Positions 46,972-55,302 of a DNA stretch of 64,000 nt are shown one piece after another. The DNA lies in assembly GCA_004173455.1 (NCBI GenBank), contig SECL01000001.1:84234-148233 (forward strand). Direction: 5' to 3'. The DNA comes from Moraxellaceae bacterium (GTDB lineage: Bacteria > Pseudomonadota > Gammaproteobacteria > Pseudomonadales > Moraxellaceae). The notes beneath the pieces were generated by a model that was not told where the DNA came from, did no database searches, and saw only the letters and a list, made by a program, of their open reading frames with translations. Numbering within the stretch: the first letter of the stretch is position 1; every line of letters begins with the position of its first letter. The translations under genes were made by a program, and so were the position numbers.

Positions 46972-48096
46972 ATGTTACTAAAAAAACCAAAATTCAAGTT
47001 GCCCAAGGGTCAACAGAGCCGTTCATTAAATACGGCCGAGCTGGACATGCTGGCGGTGGAACTGGATGCCCTGCGCCAGCACACACTGGCTGACCTTGGC
47101 GAAGATGACGCCAAATACATCCGTAAGATTGTGTCTTCCGTGCGTTATACCGCCATGGCCGGACGCGGCTTGCTGTTTTTGGGCTGGTTTCCACCGGCAT
47201 GGCTGGCTGGCACAAGCTTGCTGGGCATTGCTAAGATTCTGGAAAACATGGAACTGGGACATAATGTCATGCACGGCCAGTATGATTGGATGAATGATTC
47301 GGCCTTGCAGGGCAAAAGCTACGAGTGGGATAACGTAGGCACCAGCGACAACTGGCGTAAAACCCACAATTTCAAGCACCATACCTATACCAATGTTAAA
47401 GGCATGGATGATGATATTGGCTATGGCCTGCTGCGTATTTTCCCCGAGCAGCGCTGGCGGCCATTTTATCTGGGTCAGCCCTTGTATGCGCTAACGCTGG
47501 CTCTGCTATTCCAGTGGGGCGTGGGTATTCAGGATCTGGAAATCGGCAAATACCTGCAAGGTAAAATGAGCAAGCAGGAATTCCAACAACGCTGGCAACC
47601 CACCAAGCAAAAGATTATCAAGCAACTGTTCAAGGACTACGTGTTTTTCCCTGCCATTGCCGGGCCTGCGGCGCTTCCGGTATTTCTGGGCAATCTGGCC
47701 GCCAATGGCATACGGAACCTGTGGACATTCAGCATTATTTTTTGTGGGCATTTTACCGAAGATGCCGAGATTTTTCCCAAGTCGGTGGTGGACAATGAAA
47801 GTCGCGGTCACTGGTACTATCGCCAGATTCGTGGATCAAGCAATTTAACCGGTGGTAAGCTGCTGCATTTGCTGTCCGGTAATTTAAGCCACCAGATTGA
47901 GCATCATTTGTTCCCCGATATTCCGGCACACCGCTATGCTGAACTGGCGCCCAAGGTGCAGGCAATCTGTACGCGCTATGGCATTCATTATAATACCGGC
48001 AGCTTTCGTAAACAGTTTGGTCAGGTTTTAGGGCGTATTTTCCGTCATAGCTTGCCCAGTCAGCCCACAATGGCACGGGTGGTCAAGGCGCTTTGA
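46972..48096 (+). CDS. Membrane fatty acid desaturase (first module)
   Basis: This 374-aa enzyme has three His boxes: HNVMHG, HNFKHHTYTN and HQIEHHLFPD, which bind two irons. The C-terminal HxxHH has the Q-I-E-HH form found in acyl-lipid and acyl-CoA desaturases. Hydrophobic helices lie between boxes. A GAGGAT site precedes the ATG. It inserts a double bond into saturated acyl chains and so adjusts membrane fluidity, using the reductase next to it. The paralogue at 61953-63119 keeps the same boxes. Confidence 0.93.
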   Translation: MLLKKPKFKLPKGQQSRSLNTAELDMLAVELDALRQHTLADLGEDDAKYIRKIVSSVRYTAMAGRGLLFLGWFPPAWLAGTSLLGIAKILENMELGHNVMHGQYDWMNDSALQGKSYEWDNVGTSDNWRKTHNFKHHTYTNVKGMDDDIGYGLLRIFPEQRWRPFYLGQPLYALTLALLFQWGVGIQDLEIGKYLQGKMSKQEFQQRWQPTKQKIIKQLFKDYVFFPAIAGPAALPVFLGNLAANGIRNLWTFSIIFCGHFTEDAEIFPKSVVDNESRGHWYYRQIRGSSNLTGGKLLHLLSGNLSHQIEHHLFPDIPAHRYAELAPKVQAICTRYGIHYNTGSFRKQFGQVLGRIFRHSLPSQPTMARVVKAL

Positions 48097-48418
48097 CCTA
48101 TAAAAACTAATCCTAAAACGACTTTTTTATCTTGTGTGCTGGCGACAATCACATATTCTTCATTCGCCAGCCACACGTTCTATAAGACTATTTCTTTGCT
48201 AAGTTTATTGTTTTAAACACGAAGTAACCGCTGTGGTGAGAGATGATTTTTAACTCAAAAAAATAAAATCTTGGATAATCCGCAAAATCTGTTTTATTCG
48301 TCTTCTTCACACTGCTGCTTAACCTAACACGCAAATACTGTTCCACACTGTCGCGTCATCCAATAAAAATGCTAGAATAATGCGCTAAATTTTCCCATTT
48401 ATTTGAAGCCTGCCTGCC
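48097..48418. other. Intergenic region before guaA
   Basis: No gene was seen in these 322 bases. The left third holds a hairpin (48134-48176). TAGAAT at 48373-48378, about 40 bases before the guaA start, is the best -10 candidate, but the -35 is poor. I see no purine riboswitch. Confidence 0.5.
48134..48176. repeat. Inverted repeat after the desaturase gene
   Basis: A 12-bp stem with a one-base bulge (48134-48145 with 48164-48176) and an 18-base loop. No T-tract. It may mark the end of the desaturase transcript. Confidence 0.4.
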
Positions 48419-49996
48419 ATGACTGCTAATCAGCCCACTGCTCAAATCACTGAAGACCGTATTCTTATTCTGGATTTTGGCTCGCAATACAGCCAGCTGA
48501 TTGCCCGTCGTGTGCGCGAAGCGGGCGTGTATTCCGAAATGTACGCCTACGACATGTCTGAGGCCGACATTCGTGCCTTTGCACCCAGCGGCATTATCCT
48601 GTCTGGCGGGCCGGAAAGCACCACCGTGGAAGGCAGTCCGCGCGCGCCCGATGTGGTGTTTAACCTGGGTGTGCCGGTACTGGGTATTTGCTACGGCATG
48701 CAAACCATGGCCATGCAACTGGGCGGCGAAGTGCAGTCCAGCAACCTGCAAGAGTTTGGTGGCGCAGACGTGGTGCATGAATTTGCCGATCGCCTGTTGA
48801 ATGGCATTGAAGATGCGCCTAAAAAACTGCGTGTGTGGATGAGCCACGGTGACAAAGTGGTTGCGCTGCCAGAAGGCTTTCAGATCAGTGCCAGCACACC
48901 AAGTTGCCCAATTGCTGCCATGAGCGATGAAACCCGCAATTTTTATGGCGTACAATTTCATCCAGAAGTCACGCATACCCTGCAAGGCGAGGCACTCATT
49001 TCACGCTTTGTGCATGGTATTTGTGGTTGCGGTAATCTGTGGACACCCGAACATATTATTGATTTGCGCGTTGAGCAATTGCGCGAGCAAATTGGTGAAG
49101 AAAAAGTCCTGCTCGGTCTGTCGGGTGGTGTGGATTCCTCGGTGGTGGCTGCGCTATTACACAAGGCTATTGGCGATCAGCTCACCTGCGTGTTTGTGGA
49201 CAACGGCTTGCTGCGTTTGCATGAAGGCGACCAAGTGATGCAAATGTTTGCCGAAAACATGGGTATTCGCGTCATTCGTGCCGACGCAGAAGACCGCTTT
49301 TTAAATGCGCTGGCTGGTGAAGCAGAGCCTGAAGCCAAACGTAAAATTATTGGCCGTGAGTTTATTGAAGTCTTCACTGAAGAAGCACGTAAGCTGGAAG
49401 GCGTGAAGTTTTTGGCGCAAGGCACTATTTATCCAGACGTGATTGAATCGGCTGCCACCAAGCACGGCAAAGCGCATGTGATTAAATCGCATCATAACGT
49501 GGGCGGTTTGCCTGATGATTTGGCGTTTGAACTGGTTGAGCCATTGCGTGACTTGTTTAAGGATGAAGTGCGCAAACTGGGCATTACTTTAGGCTTGCCG
49601 CACAGCATGATTTACCGTCATCCGTTCCCAGGGCCGGGTCTTGGCGTGCGTATTTTGGGTGAAGTGAAAAAAGAATATGCGGATATTCTGCGCCGTGCCG
49701 ATGACATCTTTATGCAGGAACTACGCACCAGTGGCTGGTATGACAAAACCGCGCAAGCCTTTGCGGTATTCCAGCCGATTAAATCGGTAGGTGTGGTGGG
49801 TGATGGCCGTCGTTATGCGTGGGTGATTGCGTTGCGTGCGGTAGAAACGGTGGACTTTATGACCGCACGTTTTGCTCACTTGCCGTATGATCTGGTGGAA
49901 ACCATTTCTAACCGCATTATGAATGAAATCAAGGAAGTATCGCGCGTGGTGTATGACGTGAGCAGTAAGCCACCCGCAACGATTGAATGGGAGTAA
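48419..49996 (+). CDS. guaA: GMP synthase (glutamine-hydrolysing)
   Basis: It converts XMP to GMP with ATP and glutamine, the last step of GMP synthesis. The 525 aa include a class I glutamine amidotransferase domain with the nucleophile Cys91 (GICYGMQ) and QFHPEV, an ATP pyrophosphatase P-loop ([10 protein letters not shown]), and the dimerisation tail ending PPATIEWE. It is complete. Its stop codon lies inside a palindromic repeat, and an accessory patch follows; the 3' end of guaA is a known target site for genomic islands in other bacteria. Confidence 0.98.
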   Translation: MTANQPTAQITEDRILILDFGSQYSQLIARRVREAGVYSEMYAYDMSEADIRAFAPSGIILSGGPESTTVEGSPRAPDVVFNLGVPVLGICYGMQTMAMQLGGEVQSSNLQEFGGADVVHEFADRLLNGIEDAPKKLRVWMSHGDKVVALPEGFQISASTPSCPIAAMSDETRNFYGVQFHPEVTHTLQGEALISRFVHGICGCGNLWTPEHIIDLRVEQLREQIGEEKVLLGLSGGVDSSVVAALLHKAIGDQLTCVFVDNGLLRLHEGDQVMQMFAENMGIRVIRADAEDRFLNALAGEAEPEAKRKIIGREFIEVFTEEARKLEGVKFLAQGTIYPDVIESAATKHGKAHVIKSHHNVGGLPDDLAFELVEPLRDLFKDEVRKLGITLGLPHSMIYRHPFPGPGLGVRILGEVKKEYADILRRADDIFMQELRTSGWYDKTAQAFAVFQPIKSVGVVGDGRRYAWVIALRAVETVDFMTARFAHLPYDLVETISNRIMNEIKEVSRVVYDVSSKPPATIEWE

Positions 49997-50036
49997 ATTC
50001 GGGGTTTCTGGAAGCACTGCTTCCAGCCGAATTTAC
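49993..50036. repeat. Nested palindrome at the guaA stop codon
   Basis: An outer 10-bp stem (49993-50002 with 50027-50036) encloses a 5-base bulge and an inner 8-bp stem (50008-50015 with 50019-50026, loop ACT). The TAA of guaA is in the outer arm. It is the first of three related units downstream. Confidence 0.65.
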
Positions 50037-50315
50037 GCCAAGAGCTGTGCTCGCGGCAGTTGGGGTTTCACGGAGCACTGCTCCGTGCCAGTTTTACACA
50101 CTTACGGTGCAATGCGCCAGCAGTAGGGAGTTTCAAAGCGCATTACGCTCACCAGCTTTGGGCTACGAACAAGCTTGAAGTGATGGGCTAAGTGATAAGT
50201 CGCTCGCGGCAGTAAGGCCCTCATTAATGCCGCTTTATTTGTATGATATAAATAGATTTGATACCTATAAGATTTATCTTAGGTTTTTTAGAAGAATTAA
50301 TATATTGGGTAAGAA
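49997..50315. other. Degenerate palindromic repeat cluster after guaA
   Basis: These 319 bases hold no gene. Three related units begin near 50001, 50062 and 50127, each with a GGGGTTTC or GGAGTTTC start, a short stem-loop around GCACTGC or GCATTACGC, and a CCAG-type end, spaced about 61-66 bases. A second shared piece, CTCGCGGCAGT, recurs at about 50050 and 50204. The right third is AT-rich and leads into the next gene. Confidence 0.55.
50069..50087. repeat. Second palindromic unit, CACGGAGC/GCTCCGTG
   Basis: An 8-bp perfect stem with loop ACT, matching the loop of the first unit. Confidence 0.55.
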
Positions 50316-51224
50316 ATGTACACACACTACGATTTAATGTTACCGCTTATGAGATTGATGCAAAGAGAAAGTAAAATTTTTTCTTTGCAAGAGTCTTATC
50401 AAGCTTTAATTAGGGAGTTAAATTGTAACAGTGAAGAGATAGAACAAACTATGAAAGATGGCAGAAACACCATTTTATATAGGTTGCAATGGGCGAAAAC
50501 ATACTTAAAAAATGCGGGTCTGATTGAATACCCTAAAAGAGCACATTTTCAGCTTACTCAAGTAGGTAAAAGTATTAATTTGAAGAGCGTTATTAAAATT
50601 GATAAAGCCTTTTTATCTCAATTTGAAACATTTAATGAATTCACAAATAGCGCGCCTAAGTCTAACCAATTAAATTTTAAAAATGATATTGACGTAACAA
50701 AGGAAGAATTAACACCTCCAGAGGCGATTGAATTTCATAGTAATGAGCTTAATAATCAAATCAAGCAAGAATTACTCGATTTAATCAAAGCCAATAATCC
50801 AGCCTTTTTTGAGCGCCTAGTTGTCGATTTACTTGTCGCGATGGGTTATGGCGGTTCTCACCACGATGCAGCTCAAGCCATTGGTAAAACTAACGATGGC
50901 GGCATTGATGGCATTATTAGCGAAGATAGATTAGGTTTAGATAAAATTTATATTCAAGCCAAGCGGTGGGAAAATACAATCGGTCGCCCAGATATTCAGC
51001 AATTTAAAGGCGCATTAGCGGATCAAGTAGCTAAAAAAGGTGTATTTATCACCACCTCTAGTTTTAGTAAAGAAGCCATTGAATCAGCTAAAAAATCAGG
51101 CATTGTGTTGATTGATGGCGATCGTTTAACTTCATTAATGATTGAGTTTGGTGTGGGCGTCACAATTGAACGAAGTTTTCATGTGTACCGCATTGACAGT
51201 GATCGCTTTGAAGAAAACATTTAA
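50316..51224 (+). CDS. Mrr-type restriction endonuclease
   Basis: This 302-aa protein has the Mrr layout. The N-terminal winged-helix domain (about residues 1-95: NTILYRLQWAKTYLKNAGLIEYP) reads DNA. The C-terminal catalytic domain has the PD-(D/E)xK residues Glu166 (FFERLVV), Asp198 (TNDGGIDGII) and the Q-A-K motif with Lys216 (IYIQAKRW). Mrr enzymes cut modified DNA (type IV restriction) and act on invading DNA in the cytoplasm. It is AT-rich and sits just after guaA. No partner methylase was seen, as expected for a type IV enzyme. I give no mrr symbol because relatives vary in target. Confidence 0.9.
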   Translation: MYTHYDLMLPLMRLMQRESKIFSLQESYQALIRELNCNSEEIEQTMKDGRNTILYRLQWAKTYLKNAGLIEYPKRAHFQLTQVGKSINLKSVIKIDKAFLSQFETFNEFTNSAPKSNQLNFKNDIDVTKEELTPPEAIEFHSNELNNQIKQELLDLIKANNPAFFERLVVDLLVAMGYGGSHHDAAQAIGKTNDGGIDGIISEDRLGLDKIYIQAKRWENTIGRPDIQQFKGALADQVAKKGVFITTSSFSKEAIESAKKSGIVLIDGDRLTSLMIEFGVGVTIERSFHVYRIDSDRFEENI

Positions 51225-51269
51225 CCTAAATTTAAAAACCTGCCAATTTGCCTCAACCTTAAAATAAAG

Positions 51270-51293
51270 CTAGTATATACTTCACATATATAG
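51270..51293. promoter_or_regulatory. Candidate operator of the toxin-antitoxin genes
   Basis: An imperfect inverted repeat with arms CTAGTATAT and ATATATAG (51270-51278, 51286-51293) lies 9 bases before the antitoxin start, where VapB-VapC complexes usually bind. AT-rich sequence could also be part of the promoter. Confidence 0.4.
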
Positions 51294-51301
51294 CAGAAAT
51301 A

Positions 51302-51544
51302 ATGATAAAAATGTCTACTGGATCAATTTTCTTAAACAACCGCACGCAAGCCGTTCGCCTACCTGCCGACTCACGCTTTCCTGAACATGTTCGCCAAGTC
51401 AATGTACGTGTTAGGGGCAATGAGCGCATTTTATCGCCCGTTGAAAACACGTGGGATAGCTTCTTTTTATCCGATAACAAAGCACCAGATGACTTTTTGT
51501 CACAACGTGCTGAGCAAATAGAAATCGAGCGTGAAAGCTTTTAA
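51302..51544 (+). CDS. VapB-type antitoxin
   Basis: This 80-aa protein reads TGSIFLNNRTQAVRLPADSRFP, the AbrB/MazE-like swapped-hairpin DNA-binding pattern of VapB antitoxins, followed by a tail that covers the toxin. The ATG at 51311 is an alternative start. The toxin gene follows 56 bases later. The pair should control its own transcription; the palindrome upstream fits. Confidence 0.85.
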   Translation: MIKMSTGSIFLNNRTQAVRLPADSRFPEHVRQVNVRVRGNERILSPVENTWDSFFLSDNKAPDDFLSQRAEQIEIERESF

Positions 51545-51600
51545 TTACACCCGATTAAAAATTTTCCATCATTAAAATTTATAAGAATTAGAGCCAAGAA

Positions 51601-51999
51601 ATGCTGAAATATATGTTGGATACCAATATTGCCATTTATGTGATCAAGCGTAGGCCAATAGCCGCACTCGAAAAATTTAATCAGCACGCCAATCAACTGT
51701 GTGTCAGTAGTATCACGGTGGCAGAGTTAATTCATGGTGCAGAAAAAAGCCAGAACAGTCAGCAGGCCTTTGCTGTGGTCGAAGATTTTTTGTCACGATT
51801 AAGCATACTGGATTATGATTATTCAGCCGCAGGGCATTATGGTGACATTCGGGCAAACCTAGAGCGAAAAGGCATACCAATTGGTGTGAATGATTTGCAC
51901 ATTGCCGGACACGCGCGTAGTGCTGGGCTAATTTTGGTGAGTAATAATCTGCGTAAATTTGAGCATGTCGAATGTTTACGCCTCGTTAACTGGGTTTAA
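51601..51999 (+). CDS. VapC-type PIN-domain ribonuclease toxin
   Basis: This 132-aa toxin has the PIN-domain acidic residues Asp7 (MLDTNI), Glu42 (VAELIHG), Asp98 (GVNDLHIAGHA) and the SNNLRKF segment near residue 116. VapC proteins cut tRNA or rRNA and stop growth until the antitoxin binds. It works with the antitoxin upstream. All key residues are present, so it should be active. It follows an Mrr-type enzyme in the same accessory patch. Confidence 0.9.
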   Translation: MLKYMLDTNIAIYVIKRRPIAALEKFNQHANQLCVSSITVAELIHGAEKSQNSQQAFAVVEDFLSRLSILDYDYSAAGHYGDIRANLERKGIPIGVNDLHIAGHARSAGLILVSNNLRKFEHVECLRLVNWV

Positions 52000-52025
52000 A
52001 ACTAAAGCATTTAAAAGGTTATAAT

Positions 52026-52301
52026 ATGCCCGCTATCGTCCGTCACATTCTGGTTAAAACCCGTGAGCAAGCCGAGCAACTTAAAACGCAACTGGCCAAT
52101 GGTGCAGACTTTGCCAAACTGGCCAAGCAGCACTCTACCTGTAATTCTGCTAAAAAGGGCGGTGAGCTAGGGGAAATTAAAAAAGGGCAATTGGTTAAAC
52201 CCATTGATAGCGTGGTGTTTAGCAAAGCTGAAAAAGTGGTGCATGGCCCGATCAAAAGCCAGTTTGGCTTTCATCTGGTAGAAATCAAATTTCGCTATTA
52301 G
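52026..52301 (+). CDS. ppiC: Parvulin-type peptidyl-prolyl isomerase
   Basis: This 91-aa cytoplasmic enzyme is a lone parvulin domain: HILVKTREQAEQL, FAKLAKQHSTC, GGELGEIKKGQLVKPI and GPIKSQFGFHLVEI, the usual set of E. coli PpiC-like proteins. An AAGG site precedes the ATG. It speeds proline isomerisation during folding. It lies 26 bases after vapC, but its core-genome nature suggests it marks the right border of the accessory patch. Confidence 0.93.
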   Translation: MPAIVRHILVKTREQAEQLKTQLANGADFAKLAKQHSTCNSAKKGGELGEIKKGQLVKPIDSVVFSKAEKVVHGPIKSQFGFHLVEIKFRY

Positions 52302-52346
52302 GGCAAGAGTGTTTCTCCACTCTCAAATAAACCGCATTTAAACAAT

Positions 52347-52382
52347 AAAAAAGCATAAGCTGATAACGGCTTATGCTTTTTT
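52347..52382. terminator. Terminator after ppiC
   Basis: A perfect 14-bp stem (52347-52360 with 52369-52382), 8-base loop, with A-run and T-run flanks. It serves ppiC and the convergent small minus-strand gene. Confidence 0.93.
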
Positions 52383-52403
52383 AATTTTACGGTTGATTAA
52401 AGT

Positions 52404-52583
52404 TTATTTCTGGTAGTTGTTGTGATTGGTTTGGCCACCTTCTGGCCCTAACCCGGAGTTACGGTTGTCGCGCGTACTTTGGTTACGATTATCTTGATCG
52501 TTACCGCCATGATCTTGCTTCAATTGACCGTCTACCTGCTTCACATTATGACCACCAGCGGGCTGGTTTTGCTTGTGTGACAA
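52404..52583 (-). CDS. Small hydrophilic protein with a TTG start
   Basis: A GGAGG site lies six bases before a TTG at 52583, which makes this a better start than the ATG at 52619; 59 aa follow. The sequence is extremely hydrophilic and disordered (Gln, Asn, Asp, Gly, Arg): for example [20 protein letters not shown]. There are no Cys or long hydrophobic parts. It resembles small stress-related hydrophilic proteins in composition only. It converges on ppiC and shares its terminator. Function unknown. Confidence 0.55.
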   Translation of the reverse strand: MSHKQNQPAGGHNVKQVDGQLKQDHGGNDQDNRNQSTRDNRNSGLGPEGGQTNHNNYQK

Positions 52584-52765
52584 TCGGCACCTCCATTTCC
52601 ATCGTTGTATCTTCAACATACGACATCAACTGCAATTACGTTGTTAAGAAATGCTGCGTTTTTAAACCTTATGTAATGTGTCAACGATTATGCAACTTAA
52701 GCAGACTTGAATCCGCGCCAAGTAGAGCCATTATTAGGCACAGTGTTGTCATTTTAGGAACGTCC

Positions 52766-53764
52766 ATGGCTGATTTATCCATCTGCAAGTATTCCATTCT
52801 GGATTTGGCACCCATTCGCGATGATAGCGATGCCGCCACGGCGCTTAAGAATTCACTGGCCTTGGCACAGCATGCTGAAAAGCTGGGTTTTACCCGTTTC
52901 TGGGTGGCGGAACATCACAATATGGATGGGATTGCCAGTTCAGCCACGGCGGTGCTCATTGGTTATCTGGCGGCCAATACACAAACCATTCGCGTGGGAT
53001 CAGGTGGGGTAATGCTACCCAATCATTCGCCGCTGGTGGTGGCAGAGCAATTTGGCACACTGGCAACCCTATATCCCAATCGCATTGATCTGGGACTTGG
53101 TCGTGCGCCGGGTTCGGATCAATATACAGCTCGTGCCTTGCGCCGCAATCATCTGGAAACGGCTGAGGAGTTCCCGGAAGATGTGAGCATGATTCAGGCA
53201 TTGCTGGGTGATCCACAGCCGGATCAACGCATTAAGGCAGTGCCGGGACAGGGGACGCATGTTCCGTTGTGGTTGCTGGGTTCTAGCCTATTTAGTGCGC
53301 AATTGGCCGCCGCCAAGGGATTACCGTATGCATTTGCCTCGCATTTTGCGCCACGCTTTATGATGGATGCCATACGCTTGTACCGAGAAAACTTCAAGCC
53401 GTCTGCGGTGCTGGACAAGCCGTATGTGATGCTGGGTGTACCCCTGATTGCAGCAGACACTGATGCACAGGCCGATTATCTGGCCACCAGTTTGTACCAG
53501 CGTATTTTAAATTTAATGCAGGGCAAAAGTATTAAAAGCCAACCGCCAACACAAAACATGCCTGCGTTAAATCCACATGAACAAGCCAGTCTCAACAGCT
53601 TTTTGGGCATGGCGGCGATTGGTGGGCCAGAAAAAATCAAACAGCGTTTAAAGGATATCGTGCAGCAAACACAGGCGGATGAGCTGATTTTTACTGGCGA
53701 TTTGTATGAGGTGGAAGATCGCTTGAGAAATTTTGAAATTGTGGCTGAGATTTTTAAACAGTAA
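52766..53764 (+). CDS. LLM-class flavin-dependent monooxygenase
   Basis: The ATG at 52766 has AGGAA five bases upstream, so about 60 residues of a longer frame are discarded; 332 aa. It belongs to the luciferase-like family (YhbW/MsnO8 type): LDLAPIRDD at the start, [36 protein letters not shown], and [10 protein letters not shown]. These bind reduced FMN and use oxygen, but most have no known substrate. It lies alone and ends at a bidirectional terminator. Confidence 0.92.
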   Translation: MADLSICKYSILDLAPIRDDSDAATALKNSLALAQHAEKLGFTRFWVAEHHNMDGIASSATAVLIGYLAANTQTIRVGSGGVMLPNHSPLVVAEQFGTLATLYPNRIDLGLGRAPGSDQYTARALRRNHLETAEEFPEDVSMIQALLGDPQPDQRIKAVPGQGTHVPLWLLGSSLFSAQLAAAKGLPYAFASHFAPRFMMDAIRLYRENFKPSAVLDKPYVMLGVPLIAADTDAQADYLATSLYQRILNLMQGKSIKSQPPTQNMPALNPHEQASLNSFLGMAAIGGPEKIKQRLKDIVQQTQADELIFTGDLYEVEDRLRNFEIVAEIFKQ

Positions 53765-53787
53765 ACTTTTATGCTGATCTAAATATA

Positions 53788-53824
53788 AAAAAACCACGCG
53801 CGTATTAAAGCGGCGTGGTTTTTT
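53788..53824. terminator. Bidirectional terminator before argA
   Basis: AAAAAACCACGC (53788-53799) pairs with GCGTGGTTTTTT (53813-53824). It lies between the convergent monooxygenase and argA genes. Confidence 0.92.
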
Positions 53825-53856
53825 ACGGGCGTTACTTGGTATGTTTTAAGCTAAAG

Positions 53857-55203
53857 TTAAATCACTTTTCTAAAGATTTTAGAGTTGCGCTGATAGTTAT
53901 ATAACGCCTGCCGTGCATGGGGCAATGATTCAACAGGCGTCGGCTCAAAGCCTTGCTCAATAAACCAATGCGCGGTGCGGGTGGTCAACACAAATAAGTC
54001 ATGAATGCCCTTGCTACGCGCTTTGGCTTCCAGATAATCCAGTAACTCAGCACCACGGTTGCCACTACGGTAATTGGGATGCACCGCCACACAGGCAATT
54101 TCAGCAGCATGCACTTCTTCACCGGTGGTCGGAATCGGGTACATGGCGGCACAGCCAACCACCATGCCATCGCGTTCAATCACGGCAAACTTGTCAATTT
54201 CGGTTTCTAGCCGTTCGCGCGAGCGATAGACCAGAATGCCTTCTTCTTCTAGCGGACGCAGCAGTTCGATCAGACCCACCACATCATCAATATCAGCGGT
54301 GCGGATTTCTTCATACGGATCATGGCTAATCAGCGTGCCGGAACCATCACGGGTAAACAGTTCCTGTAGCAAGGCACCATCACGCGCATAGGAAATGATA
54401 TGCACGCGGCGCACACCACCACGGCAGGCATCGGCAGCGCCTTTCATGTGCAGCAGCAGTTCAGAGTCCAGCGGTTTGTTGCGCAGGTATTGTTCCACTT
54501 CATTGGGAATCAGCTCGCGCAGCAGGCGGTCATCGTCATCGCTAATGCCTTCTTTTTCACCCAGAAAAATCAGCTTGTCGGCTTTAAGCGCAATAGCGGT
54601 TTTGACGGCGACTTCTTCACCCAGCAGGTTAAACACCTCACCCGTGGTCGAGTAACCGGTAGGGCCAAGCACGATGACATTGCGGTTGGCCAGACTTTTT
54701 TGCAGGGCTTCCACATCCACCGAGCGTACTTCGCCGGTGAGCTGGTAATCCACGCCATCGCGCACGCCATACGGACGCGCTGTGACAAAGTTGCCGGACA
54801 CCGCGTCAATGCGCGCGCCATACATGGGTGAGTTGGCCAGCCCCATTGACAGCAGTGCTTCAATTTCCAGACGAATGGAACCGACGGCATCCAGCACGCA
54901 GCGCAAGGCTTCACGGGTAGTAATGCGCAGGTCGTTATGAAACGGGGTTTCCAGATTATATTCAATCAGGTTTTCATTAATTTGCGGGCGCGCACCATGT
55001 ACCAGAATCAGCTTGATACCCAAAGAGTGCAGCAGGGCAATGTCATGAATGATGTTGCGAAAGTTTTCATGATTCACTGCTTCGCCACCAAACATCAGCA
55101 CAAAGGTCTTATCACGATGGGCATTGATATACGGTGCAGAGTTACGGAACCAGTGAACGTATTGTTCGGTCATGGTATCTGGGCACAAAAATTCGTCGGT
55201 CAT
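53857..55203 (-). CDS. argA: N-acetylglutamate synthase
   Basis: It makes N-acetylglutamate from glutamate and acetyl-CoA, the first step of arginine synthesis. The 448 aa have the bacterial ArgA form: an N-terminal amino-acid-kinase domain (LILVHGARPQINENL; VLGPTGYSTTGEVFNLL) that binds arginine as feedback inhibitor, and a C-terminal GNAT domain (EIACVAVHPNYRSGNRGAELLDYLE). A second ATG at 55173 is a possible start. argE lies 100 bases upstream on the same strand, so the two may be co-transcribed. Confidence 0.95.
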   Translation of the reverse strand: MTDEFLCPDTMTEQYVHWFRNSAPYINAHRDKTFVLMFGGEAVNHENFRNIIHDIALLHSLGIKLILVHGARPQINENLIEYNLETPFHNDLRITTREALRCVLDAVGSIRLEIEALLSMGLANSPMYGARIDAVSGNFVTARPYGVRDGVDYQLTGEVRSVDVEALQKSLANRNVIVLGPTGYSTTGEVFNLLGEEVAVKTAIALKADKLIFLGEKEGISDDDDRLLRELIPNEVEQYLRNKPLDSELLLHMKGAADACRGGVRRVHIISYARDGALLQELFTRDGSGTLISHDPYEEIRTADIDDVVGLIELLRPLEEEGILVYRSRERLETEIDKFAVIERDGMVVGCAAMYPIPTTGEEVHAAEIACVAVHPNYRSGNRGAELLDYLEAKARSKGIHDLFVLTTRTAHWFIEQGFEPTPVESLPHARQALYNYQRNSKIFRKVI

Positions 55204-55302
55204 GGCAAGTATGGTTTACCTGTTCAGTCTGGCACATTCTGTTTCAAGAATGCCTGTAAAAAAGGGCGCGTCAGGGCAAGGGTGAGTGAGCCACCGTCTG
55301 GT

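Noticed and set aside
49993..50220. Possible CRISPR or attC array after guaA
   Set aside because: Units are degenerate, only three in number, and their stem-loops differ; there is no integrase or cas gene.
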